Assembly (NCBI RefSeq): GCF_023015865.1
Contig: NZ_JALKBC010000004.1
Coordinates: 124,770 to 188,769, forward strand
Length of the DNA: 64,000 bases
Direction of reading: 5' to 3'
From: Arenibacter sp. F26102
Lineage (GTDB): Bacteria; Bacteroidota; Bacteroidia; Flavobacteriales; Flavobacteriaceae
Shown here: positions 1 to 7,191 of the stretch, in pieces
Numbering within the stretch: position 1 is the stretch's first letter
Layout: each line of letters starts with the position of its first letter
The notes under the pieces: generated by a model
Seen by the model: the letters and a program-made list of their open reading frames with translations, nothing else
The model's database searches: none
Told to the model about the DNA's origin: nothing
Made by a program: the position numbers and the translations under genes

Positions 1-48
1 GATTTGAATAGCATCCATATTTTAAACTTTATTACCATTGTGTAACTT

Positions 49-225
49 TTATATTTCTCGATCCATAAGTTCCAAAGCAATTCTTAAGGCTTCGATTCTA
101 TTGCTTAGCAAGGTATGTTGTGAACTTTTGTCCGTTAGTTTTGCGAAAACTTTTCACATTAATTCATTACCGCTTCAATTAATGGTTGAAGCTTGAATTA
201 ATTCGTCTTTAGAATAGTTTTTCAT
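49..225 (-). pseudogene. Relic of a small conserved protein downstream of DUF4180
   Basis: Reading from the ATG at 225 gives MKNYSKDELIQASTIN and then a stop. In another frame the sequence resumes as KVFAKLTDKSSQHTLLSN and continues to a stop at 49-51, with more coding-like sequence (NRIEALRIALELMDREI). At least one frameshift and two stops separate the pieces, so this is a broken gene of about 60 codons. I do not recognise its function. It follows the DUF4180 relic by three bases and is probably the last member of the ArsR-led operon. No product is expected. Confidence 0.5.
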
Positions 226-227
226 AT

Positions 228-588
228 TTATTTTAATAAAAATTTTATAGCTTCTGAAAAATTAGATGCGAAATTAACATGCGTTACCTTGTTACTTTCG
301 TAAATAAAGTCCTTTAAACTTTTGCTTTCATACGTTGAGAAGTCCCCAATAATAAATAACGGCATTCTATATTGACTAAATTTTTGAAGTATATCTCCTG
401 CTATTTTTTGTTTTTAAATCAAAGAAGGCAGGAGTTATGTTATTCTCGTGAATTATGATTTTATCAAAACCTTGATAATATAAATTTCCAAGTATATCCA
501 AAGCGGTTTCGGTATTCACAATAATTATCTCGTTAGAAATAACCTCTGCGATTTTAATATCACTTACCAAATGTTCTTTAATCTCCAT
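228..588 (-). pseudogene. DUF4180 family protein, frameshifted
   Basis: The first 60 or so codons from the ATG at 588 match the start of DUF4180 proteins (KIAEVISNEIIIVN, then YYQGFDKIIIHENNITPAFF). After FFDLKTK the reading frame is lost in an A-rich run near 400 and stops at 376. One base out of frame the family sequence continues cleanly (IAGDILQKFSQYRMPLFIIG) to a natural stop at 228-230. The full length would be about 120 codons, the normal family size. A single indel therefore inactivates the gene, unless it is a sequencing error. It is the penultimate member of the ArsR-led gene string; DUF4180 has no established function. Confidence 0.75.
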
Positions 589-593
589 TTGAT

Positions 594-950
594 TTATAAT
601 TCATTTATTTTAGCCTGATCTTTAATCAACTGTTTTAATTCAGCTACAGGAACCTTTTGGTCGAATTTTATTTGAATGGTTTTCTTCCCTGTTTTATAGC
701 CTTTATTTTCGAGTACTTTTCTCACGTCTTCTGTTAATGCGTCTATGCCAAAACTTACGTGCTTTTTAGCCAAGGAAAAACCTGCAAGAATGCCGTTATA
801 CTTATAAATAGGCACATTCCAACTTATACCGCCTTCAGCGGTGGGCTCTGTAGTTTCGATTAGGTTTTTAAGCTGTATCATTACCTCTTGCGCTTCTGCC
901 GGTGAAATGTCGATATACTCATCCACTGTCTTTGGTTTTGAATCTTCCAT
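594..950 (-). CDS. DUF1801 domain protein
   Basis: A 118-residue protein of the DUF1801 (YdhG/iron-chaperone-like) fold. Seen: an N-terminal VDEYI segment, a central WNVPIYKYNG strand-turn with the conserved aromatic and glycine pattern, HVSFGID, and a basic C-terminal GKKTIQIKF strand. These short cytoplasmic proteins are common in soil and marine bacteria; a frataxin-like iron role has been proposed for Bacillus relatives but is not general. It lies two bases from the DoxX-like gene and five from the DUF4180 relic, so it is co-transcribed with the ArsR/SRPBCC genes upstream. Function here is unknown. Confidence 0.8.
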   Translation of the reverse strand: MEDSKPKTVDEYIDISPAEAQEVMIQLKNLIETTEPTAEGGISWNVPIYKYNGILAGFSLAKKHVSFGIDALTEDVRKVLENKGYKTGKKTIQIKFDQKVPVAELKQLIKDQAKINEL

Positions 951-952
951 TT

Positions 953-1330
953 TTAATATTTTCGTGTTTTACGATCTGCAGGTCTGAAATACCAGGAGGT
1001 AATTGTTAGTGCCAAGAGTAATGCGGGCCCAAAAAGCGTTATCATTTCATCGCCAACTATTATATGTGAAGCCATTGCACCAGTCATAGTGAAGAAAAAG
1101 CCAGCATAGGCCCATTCTTTCACTAAAGGGAAGTTGGGAATTAAGATGGCTATAACACCTAGGATTTTCCATACACCAAGTATTGGTAACAAAAAGGTTG
1201 GGTAGCCCAAAGCATTTATGCTTTGTACTTCTTCCTCCATTTTTATCAATTGTACAATCCCTGTGGAAAGCATTCCTAATGACAACCAGACTGTGGCTAT
1301 CCAATAGATTATTTTTTCTCTTTTTTTCAT
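953..1330 (-). CDS. DoxX-like family membrane protein
   Basis: A 125-residue integral membrane protein with four predicted hydrophobic helices (about residues 7-27, 45-65, 72-92 and 98-116). The pattern LGYPTFLLPILGVWKILG is typical of the DoxX-like family (DoxX_2), which often sits next to ArsR and SRPBCC genes. No catalytic residues are known for these proteins. It follows the SRPBCC gene by six bases in the ArsR-led operon. The association suggests a membrane partner of unknown role. Confidence 0.85.
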   Translation of the reverse strand: MKKREKIIYWIATVWLSLGMLSTGIVQLIKMEEEVQSINALGYPTFLLPILGVWKILGVIAILIPNFPLVKEWAYAGFFFTMTGAMASHIIVGDEMITLFGPALLLALTITSWYFRPADRKTRKY

Positions 1331-1336
1331 ATTGAC

Positions 1337-1801
1337 TTATTGTTGATTTACAAGTATTTCCTCAAGTTTGTTGTGAGCCATATTTAAGCCATATGCAAAT
1401 GGTAGTTTTAATTGTTCTGCTCTGTGTTTTTCTGATTTATAAATAATATGAATAGTTAACTTACTTTTATCTTCTGTAACTTTTTCAAAATTCAAGAACT
1501 CCAATTGTACTCCTATGGGCATATTTTCTATTTCAAAAGTTCTTACTATTTCTTGGTTGGGAATAAGCTTATGTATGGTTCCATTAGCCTTAAACATAAT
1601 ATTCCCATCGTGTGAGGTTTCAAACTCATAACTTCCGTGGTTTCTGTTTTCTAACTTTAGTACGTTAGTACCCATCCATTGTGCTATAAATTCAGCTTCG
1701 GTATATGCTTTGTAAACAAGTTCTACTGGAAGGTCAAATTCTCTCGTAATGGTTAGATCTTGCTTGCCTTCTAGGGCATTGATGTTGGTTTTTTGCTCCA
1801 T
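1337..1801 (-). CDS. SRPBCC/AHSA1-type START-fold protein
   Basis: A 154-residue soluble protein of the AHSA1/SRPBCC family. Seen: the N-terminal REFDLPVELVYKAYTEAEFI segment, W42 of QWMG and a C-terminal amphipathic helix ending near LEEIL. The fold forms a hydrophobic cavity; ligands of these small ArsR-linked members are generally unknown. It starts three bases after the stop of the ArsR gene and is followed by DoxX-like and DUF1801 genes. ArsR-SRPBCC pairs are widespread, so regulation by the upstream ArsR protein is likely. Confidence 0.88.
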   Translation of the reverse strand: MEQKTNINALEGKQDLTITREFDLPVELVYKAYTEAEFIAQWMGTNVLKLENRNHGSYEFETSHDGNIMFKANGTIHKLIPNQEIVRTFEIENMPIGVQLEFLNFEKVTEDKSKLTIHIIYKSEKHRAEQLKLPFAYGLNMAHNKLEEILVNQQ

Positions 1802-1804
1802 AAT

Positions 1805-2131
1805 CTATTTCAATTTTGATTGATGTTTCTTCATTATAGTTTCCAGGTTGTTAAAGCGCTCATCCCACATTTTCCTAAAAGGTTCAATGAAATCTGCTAT
1901 TTGTTTCATCCCCTTAGGGTTTAGTTGATAATAGATTTCCCTTCCTTTTTGTTCTTGTTCCAATAATTCACATTCAGTCAGAATTTGAATGTGTTTAGAA
2001 ATGGTTTGTCTAGAATAGTCGAAATTCTCTGCAATAGCACTTGGTGTCATTGCACTTACTGCGACCATTGAGATAATGGTTCTTCTTGTAGGGTCAGCTA
2101 TGGCTTGAAAAACGTCTCTTCTTAATTTCAT
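1805..2131 (-). CDS. ArsR-family winged-helix repressor
   Basis: A small ArsR-type regulator of about 108 residues. Seen: [20 protein letters not shown] at the N terminus, the recognition helix around [19 protein letters not shown], and a C-terminal segment ([12 protein letters not shown]) found in the SRPBCC-linked subgroup. An ATG also exists at 2152, but the seven codons it would add lie inside one of two 17-bp operator-like repeats, so the ATG at 2131 is preferred. No metal-binding cysteine pair is visible, so this is unlikely to be a metal sensor. It is first in the operon and probably represses itself and the downstream SRPBCC gene. Confidence 0.88.
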   Translation of the reverse strand: MKLRRDVFQAIADPTRRTIISMVAVSAMTPSAIAENFDYSRQTISKHIQILTECELLEQEQKGREIYYQLNPKGMKQIADFIEPFRKMWDERFNNLETIMKKHQSKLK

Positions 2132-2134
2132 AAC

Positions 2135-2177
2135 GCAGTTATTTGACTGCAAATATAAGTGCAGTTATTTGATTGCA
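2135..2177 (-). promoter_or_regulatory. Double ArsR operator-like repeat
   Basis: Two near-identical 17-base copies, GCAGTTATTTGACTGCA at 2135 and GCAGTTATTTGATTGCA at 2161, start 26 bases apart immediately upstream of the ArsR start codon. Each is itself an imperfect palindrome (TGCAGT facing AACTGC). The position and symmetry fit an autoregulatory operator for the dimeric ArsR protein; this is inferred, not shown. Confidence 0.65.
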
Positions 2178-2209
2178 CAAGTATTAATTAAATATAGTTA
2201 TTGGAATTG

Positions 2210-2482
2210 TTATCTTGAATACTTCCGTTGTATCAAACCTGTTTCAAATATTTTGGCACTTACAAATTCCAATAATTGCTCTGGTCTACCTTCCTTACGC
2301 AATCTTGTACCATTTCCAACAAGAATAGGCATAACGGTAATAGTAAGTTCATCTATGGGGTCTTTTCCAATTCAATGGACCGTAAGCGCGCTAAAGATCA
2401 TTCTTTGGTCAAGGGCTATTTTGAAAAACCGTTGGATAACTTTGCCGTAGACCAAATATTTATGTCGCGATAGCATGATCAT
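2210..2482 (-). pseudogene. RibD C-terminal/dihydrofolate reductase-like relic
   Basis: Minus-strand reading from the ATG at 2482 gives a 90-codon frame with one internal TGA at 2372-2374. The part after the stop (DPIDELTITVMPILVGNGTR) carries the DELTIxxxPxLLGxGxRL motif of the RibD C-terminal/DHFR-like reductases seen in Bacteroidota. The N-terminal half of the family, with the NADPH site, is absent. It is a truncated, interrupted relic. Confidence 0.65.
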
Positions 2483-2523
2483 TGCTTAGGTTATTCATTT
2501 GTCAATTGAGACAAAAGTGATAC

Positions 2524-3276
2524 CTAATCTTTCCAATTTTGAAGTCGATCAAGATATAGATAACCTTCAACAAACTTTCTATGCTCTGGACCGGACATTT
2601 TCTCCAATAGATTTAGGGCCGAAATGTAGCTTGCCAAATTACCGTTCGAGGAACTGAATTTTCCGTCTTCTACAAAGGTCACCAAACTGTCGTTCTGTAC
2701 CTTTAGATTTGGGTAATCCTTCTGCAATTGTGTGCCCCCTCCAATCCAAGTAACAATTTTATGTCCATCTGCAATACCCGATTTTCCGATCAATTGTGCT
2801 CCAGCACAATTGCTTACGGTATACAGCGTTTCTCTATTCTTTTCCTTTATAAAACTTACAATTTTCTCATTATGAACTTGTGCGTACATGTCATAGGCAC
2901 TTGGAACAAACAAGGCCGTAAGTTGTGGGCAGTTTTCAAAGGTATAATCAGGTAAGAACCGTATACCTTCCTCTGATGTAATCGGGTCCGCATTTTCAGC
3001 AATGGTTATTACATTGAAAAGTTGCTTTCCGTCTAAACTCGGTTTGGCAAAAACATCGGAGGTGGCAATGACTTCACTCTGCAGGACGCCATTGAACATC
3101 AGAAGTCCTATCGTTGGCAATTCCTTTTTGAAAGGCTTTAAGTGTTTCGTCAAAGTGTCCGTGGCAATGCTTAGGTCTGGTAAATGTCCGGTATTATCAC
3201 CATTTTTTGATTGGTCCATTTTGCAGCTTCCGAAAAAAACCAACAATGCAACTAATATTAGATTATACTTTTCCAT
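2524..3276 (-). CDS. DJ-1/PfpI family lipoprotein
   Basis: A 250-residue protein. It begins with a lipoprotein signal peptide ending LVFFGSC (Cys18 is the likely lipidation site), so it should be anchored in the envelope. The rest is a DJ-1/PfpI glutamine-amidotransferase-like domain: IGLLMFNGV strand at about residue 56, a central sheet with LTALFVPSAYD, and the nucleophile elbow TVSNCAGAQLIG with Cys157 as the likely nucleophile. A C-terminal GPEHRKFVEGYLYLDRL helix follows. Cytoplasmic relatives are stress proteins or amidases; the substrate here is unknown. Its start lies 15 bases from the remnant tail of the NADH dehydrogenase. Confidence 0.82.
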   Translation of the reverse strand: MEKYNLILVALLVFFGSCKMDQSKNGDNTGHLPDLSIATDTLTKHLKPFKKELPTIGLLMFNGVLQSEVIATSDVFAKPSLDGKQLFNVITIAENADPITSEEGIRFLPDYTFENCPQLTALFVPSAYDMYAQVHNEKIVSFIKEKNRETLYTVSNCAGAQLIGKSGIADGHKIVTWIGGGTQLQKDYPNLKVQNDSLVTFVEDGKFSSSNGNLASYISALNLLEKMSGPEHRKFVEGYLYLDRLQNWKD

Positions 3277-3290
3277 AAGTCCTTAACGTA

Positions 3291-3428
3291 TTATTTTTTA
3301 TCATTTGGTTTTATGATCATTCTAAAATATTGATCCTTATACAGGTAGTACCCGATTCAGTTGATCAATGTGCGAAACCTATTTTTAAAATTAACCAACC
3401 CTATAATATGCACGAAAATCCAAATTAA
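3291..3428 (-). pseudogene. In-frame C-terminal remnant of the NADH dehydrogenase gene
   Basis: This stretch continues the frame of the gene upstream past its TAG stop (3429-3431). It reads LIWIFVHIIGLVNFKNRF, then RTLIN, a second in-frame stop TGA at 3357-3359, then IGYYLYKDQYFRMIIKPN and a TAA at 3291. The sequence has the conserved C-terminal membrane-anchoring pattern of type II NADH dehydrogenases. Both stops fall where the family commonly has tryptophan, a one-base change from TGG. The combined frame of 423 codons matches the usual family length. Confidence 0.72.
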
Positions 3429-4562
3429 CTAGGCTATAAATCCTTTTATAAAAAACTTTTCCTTTGGCAAATCAAAAACTGCCTTATTTCTTCCAATAAT
3501 TGCCAATGACCCTTTGTCCTTGTAATTGAAAGGAGTCCATGGGCTTTTGTCCCTCTCTAAATTAAAGGCCAAATTCTTGGCCTGTTGAATTGCGGGTTGG
3601 GCCAATTGGGGATGGCCTTCAGGATAGGCAATATCTCCTTGGACCAACGCACAATCGCCCAATGCATAAATATTATCGTACCCGTTTACCAAATTAAAAG
3701 AGTTGGTTTTTAACCTTTTTCCTGTTCCAAAAATGTCCATGGAAAAACCATTGAAAGCCTTGGCAGTTACCCCGGCCGCCCAGATTAAATTTTTGGATTC
3801 TATTTTAGTTCCATCGGACAGTAAAACAATGTCTTCCTTAAAGTCTTTTACCAAACAGTTCAACTTTATTTCTACACCCAATTCATTTAGCTTGGAGTAG
3901 GTATAGCTTTGGGAGTTTTTTGACATGGTATTCAAAACTGCACTTTGACCATCTATTAAATATATTTTTCCTAAATCACTTTCACTCAATTCAGGATAAT
4001 CTTTCTTCAAAATGGAATTTTTCATTTCCGAAAGAATACCTGAAAGTTCTACTCCTGTTGGTCCTGCGCCAGCGATTACAAAGGTCAGTAACCGTTTTCG
4101 CTGTTCTTGGTCATGGTACCTCGTAGCTCTGTCCAGCCGTGTAAGAATTGTGTTTCGCGGGGTTAGGGCATCACTAATGGTTTTCATTGGTAAACTATTC
4201 TTTTCAATATTTTCGTTGCCGAATAAACTGCTTTCAGTACCTGTGGCCATCACCAATATATCGTAGGACAATTCACCATTGCTCAGTATAATTTTGTTTT
4301 CACAGGGAACAACTTTGATTAAACTTCCTAGCCGAAACCGCGTGTTTTTTAAGTTTCTCAGTATTTTTCTAAATGGGTAACTAATGGCAGAAGGTTCCAT
4401 AAACCCCGTTGAGACCTGATATATTAAAGGAGGAAAGAAATTATAATTGTTTGCATCCACTAGTATGACATCGTACTTTGAGGAATTACCAATTCTTTTA
4501 ATCAACTCTAGACCTGCAAAGCCTCCACCCACAATTACAACTGTCTTTCTCATTGTTCTCAA
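3429..4562 (-). CDS. Type II NADH dehydrogenase (NDH-2), truncated by in-frame stop
   Basis: A 377-residue FAD-dependent NADH:quinone oxidoreductase. Seen: N-terminal FAD-binding VVIVGGGFAGLELIKRI at residues 7-23, the NADH-binding FVIAGAGPTGVELSGI near residue 162, the second FAD motif IYALGDCALV near residue 298, and AQPAIQQAK before the C-terminal region. The family normally ends with a 45-50 residue amphipathic membrane anchor. Here a TAG stops translation after FIKGFIA, and the anchor is still readable in frame downstream. The product, if made, should be soluble or poorly anchored. The gene is probably a recent pseudogene. A Crp/Fnr-type regulator lies just upstream. Confidence 0.8.
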   Translation of the reverse strand: MRTMRKTVVIVGGGFAGLELIKRIGNSSKYDVILVDANNYNFFPPLIYQVSTGFMEPSAISYPFRKILRNLKNTRFRLGSLIKVVPCENKIILSNGELSYDILVMATGTESSLFGNENIEKNSLPMKTISDALTPRNTILTRLDRATRYHDQEQRKRLLTFVIAGAGPTGVELSGILSEMKNSILKKDYPELSESDLGKIYLIDGQSAVLNTMSKNSQSYTYSKLNELGVEIKLNCLVKDFKEDIVLLSDGTKIESKNLIWAAGVTAKAFNGFSMDIFGTGKRLKTNSFNLVNGYDNIYALGDCALVQGDIAYPEGHPQLAQPAIQQAKNLAFNLERDKSPWTPFNYKDKGSLAIIGRNKAVFDLPKEKFFIKGFIA

Positions 4563-4611
4563 TTAATAAGGCAAAGATCCCGCTTTTCCCTTAGATTAAT
4601 CTTGAACTGGT

Positions 4612-5184
4612 TCAAGAATTATTTTTTCTTTTCAATTTACTTATATATTCTGCCGAAAGCCCCAAAAAGCTGGCCACCAAATATTGGGGAACACTATTGA
4701 CAAAACCGGGAAAGGCTTCTTTAAATCTAAAATACATTTCCTCTTTTGAATAGCTAAACATGTAATTTATGCGGTTCAAGGAGGCACCGTAAGCTGTTTG
4801 ATAAATATTTCTGAAATAAGTTTCCATTTTAGGGAATCGCTGCAATAGTTCTTCTTCCCTTGTATGACTTATGTGAAGTAAGGTTGAGGCCCTAACTGCT
4901 TGAATATAACACTCAGAGGTACCGTTGTTGTGATATGCCAAATAATCGGTAATCCACCAATTTTCTATAGCAAATTGTAAAGTTTGTTCCGTACCATCTT
5001 CATATATAACGTACAATTGAACACAACCATTTAAAACAAAATAGTGATCAAGTTGGTTGTTTCCCGCTTTGTAAAGATGTTCTTTTTTTTTGACTGTTTT
5101 CGTTTCAAAATACTTGGCAATTTCTTGAAACTCATTTTTGTCAATTGCAGTGTATTTGTTTATGTGCTCGAAAAGTTTTTGCAT
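4612..5184 (-). CDS. Crp/Fnr family transcriptional regulator
   Basis: About 190 residues with an N-terminal cyclic-nucleotide-binding-type beta barrel (KKEHLYKAGNNQLDHYFVLN, then GTEQTLQFAIENWW) and a C-terminal helix-turn-helix (YLVASFLGLSAEYISKLKRK). It belongs to the Bacteroidota group that carries WWITD-type sensor domains and lacks cAMP-binding arginine and serine signatures. An ATG at 5268 would add 28 mostly hydrophobic residues; the ATG at 5184 (MQKLFEHINKY) gives the normal family start and is preferred. Such regulators often control one adjacent gene, here possibly the NDH-2 gene 50 bases downstream. Confidence 0.85.
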   Translation of the reverse strand: MQKLFEHINKYTAIDKNEFQEIAKYFETKTVKKKEHLYKAGNNQLDHYFVLNGCVQLYVIYEDGTEQTLQFAIENWWITDYLAYHNNGTSECYIQAVRASTLLHISHTREEELLQRFPKMETYFRNIYQTAYGASLNRINYMFSYSKEEMYFRFKEAFPGFVNSVPQYLVASFLGLSAEYISKLKRKNNS

Positions 5185-5436
5185 TTTATTTGGCACAGCT
5201 ATTGTCAAAGTTAGCATAATTAAAACTCTAAGTAGGACCACTTCAATTTTTAGGTTTTCATTTTTCATGGATTGAATTACCTTAAAGAATAAATGAACAT
5301 ATACTACTTCACCAAATTCTTAAACCACGAATATTTTATTTTACACAACATTTAATGCACCGTTTACATCATTTATTGTGGCTGGGAATGCCCATTAATT
5401 ACCTTGAACCTTAATTAAATCAATGTATCCCCCATG

Positions 5437-6129
5437 ATGAAATTGAGATGTATAATAGTGGACGATTCGTTCTTGCAGCGAACTGCCGTATCCCGATTAG
5501 TGAACAATCATCCGAACTTGGCAATGGTAGCCGAATACGGTAATGCCATTGAAGCAAAAAATGGTCTAAAAAATAATGAGATCGACCTTATTTTCCTCGA
5601 TGTGGAAATGCCCATCATCAGTGGTTTTGATCTTTTGGAATCTTTGGACAACCCACCACAGGTAATTTTGATTACCGGTAATCCGGATTATGCACTCAAG
5701 GCTTTCGATTACAACGTAACCGATTATCTTTATAAGCCCATTTCCCTAGCTCGATTTAATGCCTCCGTAAAAAGGGCCGTGGCCGAATATGAGCAGATTA
5801 ATAAATTGGATGAAGATGAGGAGTATATCTTCGTTAAAAGTAACCTTAGACAGCGAAAAGTTGTTCTGAACGACATTAACTGGGTCGAAGCTCTCGGCGA
5901 TTACATTAAATTGGTAACGACTGAAGGCAATGTCGTTATCCTTTCCACCATGAAATCTTTTGAACAAAAGTTACCGAAGGAGAAATTTCTAAGGATTCAT
6001 AAATCCTATATAGTTAATTTGGAAAAAGTTGAAAAGTTCAACAGTAAAAAAGTTGAAGTAGCTGGCACAATGGTGCCACTGAGCAGACACAAAAAAACGG
6101 AATTGGCCGAGGCGCTTTATAACGTTTAA
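5437..6129 (+). CDS. LytTR response regulator (block A copy)
   Basis: A 230-residue two-domain regulator. Residues 1-120 are a receiver: acidic pair in IIVDDS, phospho-acceptor Asp in IFLDVEMP, Thr in VILITGNP and Lys in YKPIS. Residues 135-230 are a LytTR DNA-binding domain (FVKSNLRQRKVVLNDINWVE, then FLRIHKSYIVNLEKV). ATG-ATG occurs at 5434; the second aligns with the only start of the 37.6 kb copy and is chosen. No histidine kinase is adjacent. A strong terminator follows. Its upstream region (from about 5320) is also recognisable upstream of the second copy. Confidence 0.92.
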   Translation: MKLRCIIVDDSFLQRTAVSRLVNNHPNLAMVAEYGNAIEAKNGLKNNEIDLIFLDVEMPIISGFDLLESLDNPPQVILITGNPDYALKAFDYNVTDYLYKPISLARFNASVKRAVAEYEQINKLDEDEEYIFVKSNLRQRKVVLNDINWVEALGDYIKLVTTEGNVVILSTMKSFEQKLPKEKFLRIHKSYIVNLEKVEKFNSKKVEVAGTMVPLSRHKKTELAEALYNV

Positions 6130-6154
6130 ATTGTAGGGCCTAATGTGTAGTATA

Positions 6155-6190
6155 AAATATCGGGGGGCATACCCCCGATATTTTTTTATG
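6155..6190 (+). terminator. Rho-independent terminator after LytTR A
   Basis: AAATATCGGGGG pairs with CCCCCGATATTT around a GCATA loop, followed by a run of T. It ends transcription of the regulator 25 bases after its stop codon and separates it from the convergent thiamine-type operon. The same hairpin is kept in block B at 38.3 kb. Confidence 0.9.
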
Positions 6191-6262
6191 TCATTTTAAT
6201 TATTTGTTCATTTTGTAGAAGGAAAACCTTTACATCATTGTTTGATCAGGGATAATTCTAAT

Positions 6263-6547
6263 CTAGTTTTCTATTGGTAGAGGCTCGGTAAGGCGAAAAT
6301 TTTCAAATGTCTTACCTTTCAAATGTTTTTGCCATTTTTCGACCAATGGTCGTTCTAGTTTAAACTCACGAAATTCGTCCGGGCTCATAATCGGTATTCC
6401 TTTTACTATTGGGTATAATCGATTGCAGGATGAGCAGACAAAAAAGCCTTCCAATATATTATCATTTACATCTTTTGTGATTTCTGTTAGACTAAGGTCC
6501 GCTTTGTCAAATGGACAGCAAAGTTTATGGATAGTTTCTATTTTCAT
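6263..6547 (-). CDS. Trm112-like small zinc protein (block A copy)
   Basis: A 94-residue Trm112 family protein. Seen: LCCPFDK near the N terminus (Cys11, with Asp14 where many members have Cys), FFVCSSCNRLYPIVKGIPIM (Cys38 and Cys41), a metal-site layout typical of bacterial Trm112/YcaR-like proteins. In eukaryotes and archaea Trm112 binds and activates several class I SAM methyltransferases; bacterial roles are poorly defined. It is the last gene of a TPP-riboswitch operon whose first gene is a class I methyltransferase, so an activator role is plausible. Its ATG overlaps the TGA of the ThiE-like gene (ATGA). The C-terminal third (WQKHLKGKTFENFRLTEPLP) is family-specific and unassigned. Confidence 0.82.
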   Translation of the reverse strand: MKIETIHKLCCPFDKADLSLTEITKDVNDNILEGFFVCSSCNRLYPIVKGIPIMSPDEFREFKLERPLVEKWQKHLKGKTFENFRLTEPLPIEN

Positions 6548-7191
6548 TTTTTATTTAATTTTTCTAAATATTTTCTAATGGATTCATTGGGTTTGTTTGT
6601 GCTCATAATACCTGATACCACGGCAATTCCTGTATATTTAAGTTCATCTAGTTGATGTACGTTTTCCGGTTTTATTCCACCAGCTAAATAGATGGGCAAT
6701 CCATAGTTTCTTGCGGTATCATGGATGGTACTAAAATTTACAATTTCACAACTGTTGGCCGTTTGTGAAGGAAATATGGAACAGAATGAGATATAGTCGA
6801 GCTTGTTCCTACTTGCCCATTCCACGTGGGTTAGATCATTGTTGCACGTAAGTCCGCTTATAAAAGGTTGGATAACGCTTCCTTTTATTTGTGTATAATT
6901 CTCTGGGATTACGTCAAAATGGACTCCATCCAATAAGGAACTATTGAGCAGTTCCCATCTATTGTTTACCAATACTGGAACATTTTTAGCATGGCATTGT
7001 TCGCAAATCTTATTGATCAGTTCAATTATGTTTTGGTTATCTTTAAAATTATCCCAAATCTGAACAGCAGCTAGTTTTTCTCTTAGACATAAGTTTAATT
7101 TATTCAATAGAATTGATTTGTCCATCGAAGGGTCGATAATCAAATAGATTCCGGAACCCATGGTTCTTTTTTCACTCCCAATTATTTCCAT
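6544..7191 (-). CDS. ThiE/TenI-like TIM-barrel protein (block A copy)
   Basis: A 215-residue TIM-barrel protein of the thiamine-phosphate synthase superfamily. Seen in order: AAVQIWDNF (position of the canonical VQLREK), VPVLVNNRWELLNSS (canonical NDR region), DGVHFDVIPENY (canonical DGVHLGQED), YISFCSIFPSQT (canonical GPVFPTxTK) and LAGGIKPENV (canonical GGI). The fold is clear, but the Arg and Lys of QLREK that bind diphosphate in ThiE are replaced. It may therefore use a different substrate or act like TenI, an aminotautomerase. It overlaps the AIR-synthase-like gene by 10 bases and the Trm112 gene by 4, so translation is coupled. The TPP riboswitch upstream links it to thiamine. Confidence 0.8.
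   Translation of the reverse strand: MEIIGSEKRTMGSGIYLIIDPSMDKSILLNKLNLCLREKLAAVQIWDNFKDNQNIIELINKICEQCHAKNVPVLVNNRWELLNSSLLDGVHFDVIPENYTQIKGSVIQPFISGLTCNNDLTHVEWASRNKLDYISFCSIFPSQTANSCEIVNFSTIHDTARNYGLPIYLAGGIKPENVHQLDELKYTGIAVVSGIMSTNKPNESIRKYLEKLNKK

Noticed and set aside
3291-3428. UGA or UAG recoding as tryptophan to explain the NDH-2 stops
   Set aside because: TGA is a normal stop for other genes here, for example the ThiE-like genes that end in an ATGA overlap, and TAG ends the bactofilin-like and hydrolase genes. No context for selective readthrough is visible.
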